A program made the translations under genes and the position numbers. A stretch of 64,000 bases of DNA, from positions 20,894,705-20,958,704 of the forward strand of contig NC_049982.1 in NCBI RefSeq assembly GCF_000003815.2, read 5' to 3'. Source of the DNA: Branchiostoma floridae. Its lineage: Eukaryota; Chordata; Leptocardii; Amphioxiformes; Branchiostomatidae. A model generated the notes under the pieces. It had not been told where the DNA came from and searched no databases. It saw only the letters and a program-made list of their open reading frames with translations. Below are positions 1 through 11,816 of the stretch, one piece after another (positions within the stretch are counted from its first letter, which is position 1; each line of letters begins with the position of its first letter).

Positions 1-210
1 GTTAATCCCTGGTCTGGTATCCAAACCTATAGCAGCCGAGTCTTTTAGTGGCTCACCACCAAGTTATCAGACCAGAAGTTGATAAACACCTATTACATGT
101 ATTACCAAACCAGTGTGTCGAGGACTTCTCAGCGTACCAGCTTCAGAGCCTCTTAGAACTGAGTCACTTACAGAGGTTCTATGAGCGTTTGTACTACAAC
201 TAAGTCCTAC

Positions 211-3200
211 CTGAGTAAGCGATAATGAGTCTCCCATCGTCCAGTGTGAAGGCGTCAGGTTGAACGGTGCCCAGTGCCGTGTACCGCTGCGCTACGTGGT
301 TATATGCACAGCCCGACACGTTCATACACGCCTCCAAACCTGATAAACATAGACATACAACATACCTGTGACGCCCAAGATCATGATCACACACTGAACC
401 TTCAGCTGTTGCGGAACTTAACAGAGGCCAAGTAATATGATAGACTGATCGTTAGTCTTCCGCTGGGAGGAAATTGACTGGGCGAGCCAAATCTGGACAC
501 CAAACTTGATGAGATTTTACTTCTTTGTCGATACGTTTTATTCTTCTAGTATTCTAGTATTTCAGCGTTTATCTTCTTACATTTATACGACATCCACAAT
601 AGCCTTTATTGTCTAATGTTTGTACCGGGATGCAACCATTGTCAGGCTATGATTTCCAAACCACCCTTCGTATCTGCAGCAGTCAGCTGCAAAACATCAA
701 ATCAATGGCCAGCACAGACCAGATTGCGACCTCTACCAAATTTGGGCTGTCAAAGAGCTTTACATTCACCACAGACTTCATTAGTCCGTACATACCTACT
801 GTAAGGCCACTACAGGGGTTGTAGTAAAACGTGTACTCCACCCCTGACGTTGTGGCCACGTCCTTGAAGGCGGCTGCCGGGTTGTCCAGGGCATGCAGGC
901 TGATCGTCCCTGAGCCGTCACTCAGCTTACAGCTGCAGGTGTCGTCAGCTGTACACGTGCGGGCTGGGAACATACAGGACCCAGCGCATGCGCACACACT
1001 CTTCATGGTGACAGACTGAAGGGAAAATGGCAATCATAAGTCAACAACAGTTGTACACTTTACGGTCTCTACAGGGTCCCCCACAAAACATGTCACCCGA
1101 TAGGCCCAAAGTTACTAGTTATAAGCCGAACATATTATGCAATTTGAACTTATTCCTTTGAAAGTCATGGGAATGTTATTTATTATTATTTATTTATTTA
1201 TTACAACACAACAGGAACGGTTGCTATTTTATACCCGCCGATGTGTCTAGCTATGTTATAGGGAAAGGCCTTTATTGTGAAATGGAAACATCGGCAACTG
1301 CTTGCCTTTTGTTTTGTACTTTTTGCAATACCATCACATCTTACCAGGTGGCTCTCACTCAACGACGGATTTTCAAACACAGGTTCCACGCGGGCAGAGG
1401 GGTCACAGGTCAAGGTCACTTTCGTCGTCCTGTTTGGGGATAACCAATGCCATTGACGTACAATCACTTCTTCCTATTTCCCAACTGATCATTCAATTTT
1501 CGATGGCCTCCGATTTACATGGTCTCACTGAGGAGTAGAATATTGCGCATTTGCTATATATGTTGCCCATCAAACATTTGACCTAACTTTTCTACTAATA
1601 TGTTCAGGAGCACAAGCTTATCAATTCATATGAGCCATAGGCTGCTTGAATATCATTATGCCTCTGGTCCATCTAACACTACTAATGTCCGAAAAATATG
1701 ATCTGAGGCCTACAATACCAATGCGCCTTTGACAATACAGCACATAGCATATACTGAACACTAACCGTGCAAGAGTTGTTAGTCACGACACAAAGTTACC
1801 TACTTTGTCTCGTCCTGAAGATTTTGGTACTCCAAGATCACGTCACCGTTTTCATCGGTCACAAAGACCCCGGATAGAGCGGACCCTAAGTTGACAAACG
1901 TGTCCCCCTGTTTCAGACAAACCGCGGCGCCCTTACAGGTGTCCGAAATGTTGGCACTGACTCCTGTAAGACAGAGGTGGCTACTGGAGTTTAATTCCTA
2001 CTTTGTTTCATAATACCGGTACCGTCCCTCGGATAGGACGTTAAATGGAGGTCCCGTGCTTGGGGAGATCCACACCCCACGCACGTTAAAGAATCCACCA
2101 CATGTGCGATGGTGCGGAGTGCAATGGTGCAAATCATTCCGTAGACAAATAGACGCCGTGACCTACCCTCGACAACGCCGAGAGGTATCCGGCAGTCCAC
2201 TGGGACAAATTTGTGGCTTCAGAGCCCGACCGGGACTACACCCCCGACGAGACCGCTACCTTCGCTTACCTACACATGCATTGTAGTGCACGTTACCATC
2301 GGGCACCACAGATCACCTAAATACACCCGGGTCGTGGTACATATATAGGTACCATCGGGTACCATGACTCACCTACACACGGATTGTAATACACGGTACC
2401 ACCAGGTACTGCGATCTCCCATGGTTTCTCGGGGCGGCTGAAGGTGTGAAGGTTCAGATTTCCAGAACCATCGTCCATCGTACAGGTACAGCGATCAACC
2501 TATCAGGATGGAAATGACGAATTATAGGAAGAAGCACAACGATTAACTGAGCAATAGCCTAGAGTTCGGCGACCTCATACCTCCATGATTTTATTCAAAT
2601 GACTTACCATTTGCATAATTTATGCATGGTGATGTTCACCTTCAACACATAGTGACAAGTATTAAGTTCCCGTCAGTTATCATTAAGTGGTTTGTCATTT
2701 TTGTATCAATTATGCAAAAAGTCACTCATTTGTATGTTTGATATCTGTTTATGACCCACCTTTCATGAATTACATCCAACGCTGTAATTAAGACAAATGA
2801 TATTTATTTCATTTATTCGTCGGCAGAAGATTTCGTCGTATGTTCATTGCATTGTGACCCTAAGCAAGTTAATGATTATACCCAACATCTAAGTTCAGCT
2901 GACCCTAGATCAGTTTGCCCCAAGCCGCGTCGGAAATGTTTGTTCCGGCGGCGGGAGTGACGGGGTCAAGGGGGGTCAGTTGGCGGATGTTGGTCCTGGT
3001 GGTAAGTTGTGTTCAAGTTCCATCGGACGTTACCGCCAATAAATCGAATCTCCATAACAAAATATACTACTTCGTTTGGACACACGCATGCACGCACACA
3101 CACACACACGCGCGCGCGCGCGCGCGCACACATATACACACATATGCACATAAGATTCTGTGTGGTCTCTCCGTATGTGCAGGCTTCTAGCTTCTGTCAG

Positions 3201-4552
3201 CTTTTGTTCATTTGTCATTTTCCGAGTTGGCACTCAAAATCGATAGACTGAATGAAAACTGTGAAACCATTATGCAGTCGTGAAGAAGCGATGGCCTCAC
3301 CTGTTTACACTGTGCATGCCTGGCACAGGCGTCTGCAGAGGTCAAGGTAAAGATGTACCTGTATGGAGGGGGGGGGGGGTAAAATCTTAAAGATAGGGCA
3401 TCAATAATGACTGTTTTGTTTATTTTTACTGAAACAACCCTTCGTGCATGACAACCAAACAGAAGACGGTGACTGATAACACTTTGATACAAGTATTTCT
3501 TTGACTTTGTTCTGCATAGTTTTCACATAACAAACTGTGTCTTAGTTACCTATTAGAGTAATCAGGGTCTTTGCCGTGCGACAGGAATGTCGGCTCTATG
3601 GCTTGCTCGTCACAGGTGACGTAAACCTCGCTGTCCTGGGAGAAGCCCGAGTCGTACTGTACGTTAGAGTGGGGGCAAGTACAAGGGAAGTGATTAATGA
3701 TAGAGTATAAGACATATTATGAATAATGTCATCGAATAAAACGTTTCCTCAACACTTGACCGTAGCCTATGGTGTTGATGTTTTTCATCCACCTAAACGT
3801 CATTTGTAACTGTAAAACCTATCGGCCGGCCCCTGATGACTCACCTTGAAGGCTACAGTTGTGCTGTTGATAACCGTGATAAAGCTCGGCTGCACGGTTC
3901 CCAGCAGCTCTGTTCTGTCTGCAGGGTCGTCTTTCCAGTTCACACACAGGCTGACGTCATGGCAAGCGCTGCCCTGAGAAGGACATAGGCCGACACTGTG
4001 CTTGGATATATATACTTTATATACGTTGATCGGCTCCGCGTCTGAGGCGTAGCCAAAAGAAACAGGTAAAACCTTGACTTTTCACCGAGTCGTCATGGGC
4101 GAGACTCATGTAATATAGTTTAGACTTAGCCTGGTCCCGTAGGACGAGATGTGAATAGTAGCACGTATTGTACGAAAAAAAGAAACTATCAAAATCAGGT
4201 GTTTTCATTTTGGTATTATTGGAGACAATTACTTTTTTAACAGAGAATGATAACAAAACATTTGTACCACTGGTACTGGCCCCGTGAATGAAAATAAACA
4301 GAGCTTTTTGATCACTGTGTCTAAGACACCCACCTGGTCAAACCCAAAGCACGGGTTGTACCAGAACGTGTCTCCCTCCCAGGCCGCCTTGAAAGCGTAG
4401 CCGCCGTCCGTGTTAGCCAGGCTGTGCAGGCTCACCACCGTGCCGTTATCCAGCTTACAGGAGCAGGCGTCCACCTTCTGGCACAACTGTGCGTCCGTGG
4501 GAGAGCCCGTTAGCAAGGCTAGCAGGACGCAGACGAGTAGAGAGGCTGCCAT
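211..4552 (-). CDS. Tandem MRH-domain secreted protein (M6P-receptor-like), 5' portion
   Basis: Nine exons join in consistent phase: 4334-4552, 3845-3973, 3550-3656, 3301-3358, 2373-2499, 1804-1963, 1345-1429, 796-1015 and 211-339. The gene continues past the left edge in phase 1. The ATG at 4552 opens a signal peptide (MAASLLVCVLLALLTG). About 411 residues then carry two complete MRH-type repeats and part of a third. Each repeat shows a CxC-x-DG-G start, a W/YYNPC motif, a 'C..xxVC...LG' strand and a 'V.LTCD' strand; the first also has a terminal 'FTLTSADAC'. MRH folds in M6P receptors and ER lectins bind mannose glycans. Here the usual Gln and Arg ligand positions are not evident, so lectin activity is doubtful. 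The exon 6 donor must be AAA|GTAGGT; the competing AG|GTAACT would include a TAG. It could be a divergent IGF2R-like receptor or an unrelated MRH-repeat protein. No membrane segment is visible within the window. Confidence 0.62.
2270..2400. repeat. Degenerate tandem copies of an exon/intron boundary
   Basis: Roughly 47-56-bp degenerate units, each beginning CCTA and ending near TCA, lie at about 2270-2316 and 2317-2369. They resemble the 3' part of the MRH exon that ends at 2373 together with its donor. The copies have no intact reading frame. They look like decayed partial duplications of the exon end. Confidence 0.4.
3081..3150. repeat. (CA)n/(CG)n alternating purine-pyrimidine microsatellite
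   Basis: A mixed CA, CG and TATACA run of about 70 bp sits in the intron between the fourth and fifth MRH-gene exons. The central CGCGCG block of about 18 bp is an alternating purine-pyrimidine tract of the kind that can form Z-DNA. A separate run of 12 G at 3368-3379 supplies the polypyrimidine tract (C12 on the minus strand) of the exon that starts at 3358. Confidence 0.9.
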
Positions 4553-6428
4553 GTTGTAAATGTGAGAACGCTGACGGTATTTTGTTCAACAAGCTGTTAA
4601 GTGCAGGTAACTTGTGACACGCGAAGGGCAATGGTCGCATGGTATCAATCATTAGAGCTTCATGGGCAAACACAAGTCACCTTGGACTATACCATTTCAT
4701 AGACGCGGAGAGGGGGGATTTCGACAAGGCCCGCGCATGTGCAGACTGGGCGACAAGGTACCAATGTTTCATTCATTTTCAAATGATTTTCCAGGATCAC
4801 AGCCCTTCTTCTCCTCTATTTCCTTCTTCGTTTCAACTTTTGCAGTGGGATGGATAACACATAATTGATACTTTTTAAAGATGAGCTCCATGGAAAGCTA
4901 AAGCAAAGTGGGACATGACTTGACAACAATGCCATCAACCTAGCCTGGTATAGTGTGTGTGTTCTAAATGTATAACGTTAACCTTGTAGTGCACAATAAG
5001 ATGGAATATGCACTTCCAACAGGCAAGGCAGAATTTCCAAGACTTCTATTCAGAAAAGAGGCTGGAAATTTATTTCAAGACATCATCCCAAATTGAAAAT
5101 TCCCGTCTCTGTGTATGTGACGTCATGTTAAAATCGATCTGGTAAGGGTTGGTTTGGCGGGAAAATGCTTGGGCGGTTCGCCGTTGTGGACAAACATGTG
5201 GGGTGGTCGAAGTCGTGTGTGTATAGTGGGGGCGTGTCGGTGTTAACGTTCTTCATGTTTTTTGCAGTGATGTATGTTCATACAGTAGGATCAAAGGGAT
5301 TAGCGTCTGAAGTCCAGATCTTGTTTTGTTTAAAACCACGATATTCCGGGTTGTAATACTGACGAGTAGGAAGGAGGTGCAGTTTTTTGAGGGGGCGTTG
5401 TTCACGTATGCGGGTAGGAGAACCACACCTGTTCACCTCTGTACCTTCCTCACACCTGTACTCCAGGTTCCTCAATACTTCACTGACCAGGTGACGTCAT
5501 CAGGACCGGGCAAGGTGTGGTAACTAAACCTTGCTGCAGGACATGTGGGCCGGGCAATGTTAGACTTATGGATAACATCATAGGAACTCCCAAATCTAAC
5601 ACGTGCGAAAGAAACAAATTCAGCTAGTTTTGTGATTGGTGGCTTTAGTATTCGTATGACATCAACGTATTTCGTTGTAATTTGTCAACATCCTCGTAAC
5701 AATGGCGACGTGGTTTCGCGTGATTTTGCGCTAGTTTCACGAAGCGCATACTGTAACGTTGCATGTGACCTCTTGATTTACGAAAAACTTGATATTTTGG
5801 GAAAACTTTTGATGATTTTTTAGTAATGGTATCCACGGTCAGATTGCTCGCTTAAGAAACATTCCTATTTTCAGACCAAAATTTCAAAGATTAATCATTG
5901 TTATTTTTTTTATTTATTCCAGCAATCAAAGCCATATTAGAAGAAGAGTGACTCTACTTTAGATTACCGACCAGAAAAATGAAAAAGTATAAGTAGAATG
6001 GAATCCCTGGAAACTTTGTATGGTCACCCCGCTAAAAGGGTTGAAGTTTGTATGCTAACGTTACCCTTTGGTTGATTGTCGGTCTGTCGGTCGGTCGGTC
6101 TGTCGGTCGGTTGCTTGCTTACTTGTTGGTTAGTTGGCCGTGACTGTTACTGAAGATAACAGTCTTTGACATACATATTTAGATGCCATTTCATTTTCAC
6201 ATTTTGATTGATGGTTTTCCATATAAGGAGGTGCATAAAGAGCGCCAGGCACTAGCCTGAAGTAGTGTTTCGCCCACGCGCATGCCATGCCATGCCACTC
6301 GGCACAAATCACTGGATAGTTTACTAGTCTGTTTACTATGTCGTTGTCGATACATGTACGGTTTTTGATATGCAAGCCAAGCCAGTCTAATTTCTACATA
6401 GAAGGCACAATGTGTGCCATTTTGTAAG
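4553..6428. other. Intergenic, upstream of the MRH-repeat gene
   Basis: This holds the 5' flank of the minus-strand MRH gene and, further right, the 5' flank of a plus-strand ORF. The open frames are short, overlap on both strands and have no recognisable protein signature. A degenerate (GGTC/TGTC)n repeat lies at about 6077-6110, followed by related GCTT/TGGT steps to about 6137. No TATA box or other core promoter could be placed confidently. Confidence 0.6.
6077..6137. repeat. (GGTC)n-like simple repeat
   Basis: Imperfect tetranucleotide steps of the form GTCG/GTCT run for about 33 bp, then decay into GCTT and TGGT steps. It is a simple tandem repeat with no coding implication. Confidence 0.8.
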
Positions 6429-6836
6429 ATGCTGTCACCTACAACACGCAAACGGAAGCTTTTGGACTCTCTAGGATCAGTCACCGCGGACCCCGGTCTG
6501 TCCCATGGGGAGAAGGTGCGCCGCCTCGCCGACAAACTAGCTGGTGCGTCCGGCACGGACTTGTACGGGCCCGACAAGGAAGTAGAAGATCTGTTGAAGC
6601 AAGCACCACCACGTGTAATGGTCAAGCGGGGTGATTCACGCATTCATGAGAGCAACTCGTGTCTTTCAAACAGAACAAACTATCCCGAACTTACAAGACA
6701 AATAGAGCAAGACGTACAAATTTCCAGAATTATGAACAGGCTTGATATCGTTGACGGCACCAGCACACATGACGTGCACCATGGCGTTCCAAAAGGTTTC
6801 AACCAGGACCAACGCAAAGAACAGGTCTCAGACTGA
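6429..6836 (+). CDS. Hypothetical protein or first exon (basic N-terminus)
   Basis: An ORF of 135 codons starts at an ATG in an acceptable context (AAGATGC); an upstream in-frame ATG at 6414 is also possible. It is not a family I recognise. The N-terminus is basic (TTRKRKLLDSL) and is followed by a charged, probably helical stretch (GEKVRRLADKLAG and DKEVEDLLKQ). The C-terminal third is low in hydrophobics (IHESNSCLSNRTNYPELT), with no signal peptide or membrane segment. It may be a single-exon protein, or an exon that splices before its TGA to a coding-like stretch near 7051. A 148-codon frame on the opposite strand overlaps its 5' half and looks like its shadow. Confidence 0.4.
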   Translation: MLSPTTRKRKLLDSLGSVTADPGLSHGEKVRRLADKLAGASGTDLYGPDKEVEDLLKQAPPRVMVKRGDSRIHESNSCLSNRTNYPELTRQIEQDVQISRIMNRLDIVDGTSTHDVHHGVPKGFNQDQRKEQVSD

Positions 6837-7050
6837 CTCACACGAGAATCACAGACATAGAGGTTTGCATACTTGTTGTCAGCCACACTGCCTCGTGGTG
6901 GTCACAATTTTCCTATACCTGCGATGTCTATATTATATGTATAGATGTACAGATTGTGCAACGTTGTCATACGGTACGGTTCAGGATTTCACAAAACATG
7001 TACCATGTACAGTGAAATACTCTCTGTGTTCCTTATGGGAAAATTTTGGA

Positions 7051-7396
7051 TGCAGTTGAAATTTGCGCCGTTTATAGTCGTAACCTACAATCACAGGACA
7101 CGCTGGGCCGGAGGGAAATCAAGAAGAACCACCTTTTCCTCCACCCACACGTGGAACTGGGCAGTACCGGCATTTCATCCTACCTACCCACCCTGGACTT
7201 TTACCGTATCTACTCTACAGTAGCTGCATGGGCTGAAATCTCTAACGACGTTCCTCAAGCCGAAAAAGATTATCTAGGCTTGTCAGACATGCACCTAGAC
7301 TCCATGGGAGGAATTTCCTTATTTCAACAAATCAGTAGTACAAGGAGGTCATCTTACATTGTGTATATATTTCTGACATTTACACACTGTTTATGA
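7051..7396 (+). CDS. Possible 3' coding exon, unrecognised
   Basis: This open frame follows a potential acceptor (GGATGCAG). Its first ~85 codons have protein-like composition, for example LFLHPHVELGSTG, YLPTLDFYRIYSTVAAWAE and DYLGLSDMHLDSMGG. Composition then deteriorates to the stop at 7394-7396. It lies about 210 bp downstream of the ORF at 6429-6836 on the same strand and could be a second exon of the same gene. I could not identify a strong donor joining the two in phase. No family was recognised. Confidence 0.25.
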
Positions 7397-8862
7397 AGAG
7401 AAACTGGAAATCAAATGTAACGATATATGAAGGTTAAGTATCGTTATGGCTGTAAAACGGAAATAAGGTTGAAATTTGCTCCCCCTCTTTTTATGGTGTG
7501 CTTGCCTTTCCGTCAAAAGAATTTGACACCATTGTGTCTGTTAACTACGACCTGGAGGTCTTATTATCACCAACAACTTGCGAACCAGATAGATGAAAAT
7601 GTTACTCATTACTTTTTATTACATTTTTGTAAGTGCACCTGCAGGAAAGTTGATAAATTTACGAGGATTTGTCAAAACGTACATAGTAGGTTTCCTCTTT
7701 AATAGAATGATCTGAAATTTGTCAGAAAGATATTTTGGCATATGTTCTTCAGACTGTACTGAATATATTGTTTTGTTCTTTAAAGTGTATGAGCGGCAGA
7801 CGTGATTTCAAAATGGCAGCCACTTCGGAAGTTCGTCACGGAAGCAAAGATCAGTTCCCCTGACCCACTTCTAAATAGTAATGCAATTACTGTAAGAGAC
7901 TGAAATTACATACAACGTTATGTTCGATGATCAAACGTTCAAGCTGAAGTCATTACCGAATATGTGATGGGTTAATAAGAGTTTTTTAGTCTGTTTGCTC
8001 ACTAACGAAACTTAACACAATGTTTAAAGATCAAGGCGTGTGCTCTTTCTTAGTTTTTAGTCAACACACTGCGTATTCAGGACCCTGGTGACCGCTTTGA
8101 ATTCAACTCAAACCTTACTCCACTCTAGGAGCGACAGAAAAACAGATTGGTTTACAGGAATTATAATAGGCATGTGGCCTGCATAGATATATATTCAATA
8201 AAAAGTTGATACATGCGCAGTTTCAGCTTCCGAGACAAAACCTATATAACGTTATGGGTCAGGGAAATTTAATTTTGCAGCCCCCGTACTGCTCTTTGCC
8301 TCTCACGAACTTCCATGGGGCGGATAACTTGAAATCACCTCAGTCGCTCTTACAAAACTGAACAGCAAAATGAGTCTCAAGAACATATGTCCTACACAGT
8401 TTTCATAAATAAACACACAGGCTGCTTTGACTTAAAAAAAATGGCATTCCTTTTTGTCTTACCTCGAAACATGTAGAGTAGAGTTTGCAAACATTCGTAA
8501 TCTTTCCGAATGTAACTTAGATGAAGAACAGGATCAATATACAAAGAGTCAAGATTTGATAAAATGGTATTTTTTCCAGGTCTATGAATTCTTTCTTCGT
8601 GTCTGTATCGTGTAAATGCACTTAATACATACACTGGGAAACAATGTCAGGTCATAATCAGACAACATGGCACCGCACAGTGTGGCGCACACAACTGTAC
8701 TTTGTTTTAATATCAAACCTGTGTTTCATTACCGTCATGTGCGACACTTAGAATACAGGGAAAATAAAGATAGCACACAGACACGCCATGGTCAATTTAA
8801 CATTTTTCTGAAAAGGAAAATGTCTTCCGAAATGTTTAAGAATGAAATTGTCAGACTTCTGA
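7397..8862. other. Intergenic, AT-rich
   Basis: No gene is recognised on either strand. The stretch lies between the uncharacterised ORFs and the truncated retrotransposon. Open frames are short and compositionally non-coding. Confidence 0.6.
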
Positions 8863-10512
8863 ATCTTCATTGACGTTTGTTGTTATGTGGCACCTATAGA
8901 GAATATTATGTCATCCAAGAATTGTTCTTTCACATTCCAAGCTGCTACAGTCAACCAGGTAAAAAACATTCTCAAATCACTTCCACCAGGTAAGGCCACA
9001 GGGCACGACCATATAGACAACACACTACTGAAGCTCAGCGCAGAGTACATAGCAGGCCCTGTCTGTTACATAATAAACAGCTTATTAAGACAAGGGGTCT
9101 TCCCAGCACAGTGGAAGAAAGCAAAAGTGATACCACTAATCAAAAACAGGTCTGCCCCATTAAACGGTCCGAACAGCCGACCCATCAGCTTGCTGCCAGT
9201 GATCAGTAAAGTTATGGAAAAAGTATGCCAAAAACAAATTCAAAGCTATCTCATCTCTAACGATATAATATCACAGAAACAACATGCATACAAGCAACAC
9301 CACTCCACAGCCAGCGCTTTAGTACAAATGACTGATCACTGGCTAGGGGAAATAGACAAGGGAAATCTGGTCGGTGCAGTCTTGCTTGATTTTAGTGCCG
9401 CTTTTGACACTGTTAACCATGAAATATTGTTGGCCAAGTTAAAAAGCTATGGATTTGCAGATTCTGCTGTAGAATGGATGGAAAGCTATTGAACAAACAG
9501 GAGTCAGGCCGTCTACATTAACGGAGCCTTTTCAACTTATAAGGAGACCAAGTCCGGAGTTCCACAAGGGAGCTGCCTGGGTCCGTTGTTGTTTTGTCTC
9601 TATACTAATGACTTGGCCACCATAACAAAGAAAGCTGAACTAGTCATGTATGCCGATGACACTACTCCCTTTGCTTCCGCACCAAGTGCTAGAGCAGTAG
9701 GAAGCATCTTACAGTCAGATCTCACGCGCATCTGGGAATGGATACAAATAAATAAGCTTATTCATAATGTCGGAAAGACAAAGTCCATACTCATGGGCAG
9801 TCACCATAAACTCAAGCATAATACAACACTGGATCTCACTGTAGGGGGGAAGAAAATAATGCAAGTTAGCCAAGCTGAACTCCTGGGTTACACAGTAGAC
9901 CAACACCTATCCTGGAATTTGCATGCAAACAAGATCACAAGAAAGATGACAGGAGTCACAGCAACAATCAGGAAGTATAAAGATTACTTTCCTGAAGACA
10001 CACTAAAAACAGTAATCCAATCACTTGTACTTACGCATCTTGACTACTGTTCTGGGATACTTTCCTCAACAGCACAAACACAGCTAGACAGACTACAAAT
10101 AATCCAAAACAGAGCTGCAAGGTTAGCCGCCAATACATCACACACAACAAGCTCAGAAGTGATACATGATCGACTATGTTGGCCGTCAGTTAAGGAAAGA
10201 ATGTTTACAACAACAATCTGTGCCTTCCATAAGATAGTAACGACTAAAGAACCAAAATGTATGTATGACAACTTAAGAAATATAAACACCGCACATCACC
10301 ACAACACAAGGCTATCACTGAGAGGAGGCTACGTACAACCTAAACCCCGTACAAATTCATTGACCAGAACATTTCAATACAGATGTATAAAGACCTACAA
10401 CACACTCCCTACAAGTATTACAACAAAAAACCAGGAAGTATTTAAGACTAAGTTAAGAGAGTGGGTAAAGGCACAGAAAGACAAAAACCAGCCACTCACT
10501 TCATGGTGGTAA
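8863..10512 (+). pseudogene. LINE reverse transcriptase, interrupted by one stop
   Basis: This is the coding part of the truncated LINE, two in-frame halves (8863-9492 and 9493-10512) separated by a TGA immediately before 'TNRSQAVYINGA'. No frameshift is needed to join them. The rest of the RT is open, so the stop is a late event or arose after insertion. It lacks the N-terminal endonuclease and any ORF1. Confidence 0.85.
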
Positions 10513-10979
10513 AAATGAAACCCATCTCTCGCCGGTTCCAATTATGTTTTGTTTTATTCATGATGTATCGATGACTATTATTATTATTATTTTTGCTATA
10601 TGATTTATATGCTTTCAAATACTGTTTGTTTCAATACTTCAGTTCAAATTGTATTTGATTTACTATGATTTTGCTCGACCTCCGACCTCTCCCACTCCGT
10701 TTTTGAGTTGATATTACCAAGTTTCTGTTAATTCAATTGGACATTTTGTTGTATATATAAGAACTAAGTTGATTTATTTTATTTTACTTCACGTATGCAA
10801 ATCACTGTTTTTCAGTTTACCATATGTTTGCTTTCTGTTATTTCAAAGTTATAATTTGTATAATTTGTACATTTCTGTTGCAATTATTTCTGTATTGTTT
10901 TAATGTGGACTCCAGGAAGACTAGTGTATTTCACTAATGGAGATCTAAATAAACCAAACCAAGCCAAACCAAACCAAAG
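8863..10979 (+). mobile_element. 5'-truncated non-LTR (LINE) retrotransposon, RT region, one nonsense codon
   Basis: One reading frame from 8863 to 10512 encodes the reverse transcriptase of a Jockey/CR1/L2-type LINE. It shows LPPGKATGHDHI, SRPISLLPVISKVMEK, LDFSAAFDTVNH, SGVPQGSCLGPLLF and the catalytic YADD (near 9649), then the usual C-terminal region (HLDYCSG, LQIIQNRAARL). The frame is broken once by an in-frame TGA at 9490-9492. No endonuclease domain lies upstream, so the copy is 5' truncated. The 3' UTR ends with a small stem-loop (ACTAGTG/CACTAAT) near 10919-10940, AATAAA and an (ACCAA)n-type tail at about 10948-10979. It is a dead copy. The RT call is firm; the clade is not. Confidence 0.88.
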
Positions 10980-11728
10980 CCCCTAGTGGTCCTGTGTTTC
11001 TGTGCTATAGGCGTCATGTGGGAGTTCCTGTTAAAGTTGAACACCACCGTTTACGTGAGCTAGGTTTCAGCAGTACGGTTAAACAGGTAACAGGCATGTG
11101 GATATCACTGCAAATATGAGTGGGTGGAAATGAGGGCACAGGTTGGGTCAGTATGCCGAGAGGCTTGTCGGTACTGGCACTCGTAGCCCGTTTCTAAACG
11201 AGAGGCGTTGTTTACTTGTTTAGCGATTCTGCGCAACACATTATTTGTTATCCCGACTTCATCTTTTAAGCGTTATTAAATAACACCCCCATGTAGACCC
11301 TCTCAAAGATAAGGACGAAACAGAAACTACTCTGCATATATATAGTAAGCCACTCCTATTCTTGTGATACATGAACATATGTGTGGAATTTCAACTTCCT
11401 TATACACGCGTTTGAATGTGTAGTTTGCAGCAACTTTTTAGCCACTTAACATTTCAAAATATTTGTCGAACGCCATGCGTTTATTTTGATACGCCACTGT
11501 TAAAACATTCAAAGTGTTGATGGATTTAGTACTTCATTTTTTTTAATTCTGTAAATCCAGTCAAATATTAGCGGCATCTAAAACATCCAAACAGCCATTA
11601 GTCACGCACAACTAAAGCCAAACAAGTAAAGCCAAACTCCCAACTCTTCCACACAAGGTACTAGTAAGTTATCTAAATGAACTACTTTTAACACACAAAA
11701 CGCTCAATGCTGATGCAAATAAAAGCTT
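10980..11728. other. Intergenic between LINE and tRNA
   Basis: No gene or recognisable repeat is visible here. An AAAA run at 11721-11724 would act as the Pol III terminator (TTTT) of the minus-strand tRNA just to the right. Confidence 0.6.
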
Positions 11729-11816
11729 TCCTTCGAGCCGGATTCGAACCAGCGACCTAAGGATGACAACACATGCCCACTACAGTCCTCCGCTCTACCA
11801 ACTGAGCTATCGAAGG
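11729..11816 (-). tRNA. tRNA-Tyr (anticodon GTA) with 15-nt intron
   Basis: On the minus strand the 88-nt gene folds as a standard tRNA. The acceptor stem CCTTCGA pairs with TCGAAGG and is followed by discriminator A. The D arm is GCTCAGTTGGTAGAGC, the anticodon loop CTGTAGA, and the T arm GCTGGTTCGAATCCGGC (B box GGTTCGAAT). A 15-nt intron (11765-11779) interrupts it after position 37, the canonical site and the usual situation for animal tRNA-Tyr. The mature tRNA is 73 nt before CCA. A TTTT terminator follows within a few bases. Confidence 0.97.

Noticed and set aside
1795-1800. AG|GTAACT as donor of the MRH exon ending near 1804
   Set aside because: It would place an in-frame TAG in the exon and give the wrong phase. 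AAA|GTAGGT four bases upstream fits the next exon.
211-4552. Naming the MRH-repeat gene IGF2R
   Set aside because: Sequence motifs differ from vertebrate IGF2R repeats and ligand residues are not visible. Only 2-3 repeats are in the window.
6197-6643. 148-codon minus-strand frame
   Set aside because: Overlaps the better-composed plus-strand ORF at 6429-6836 in antisense and is Arg/Ser/Pro-rich, as expected for a shadow frame.
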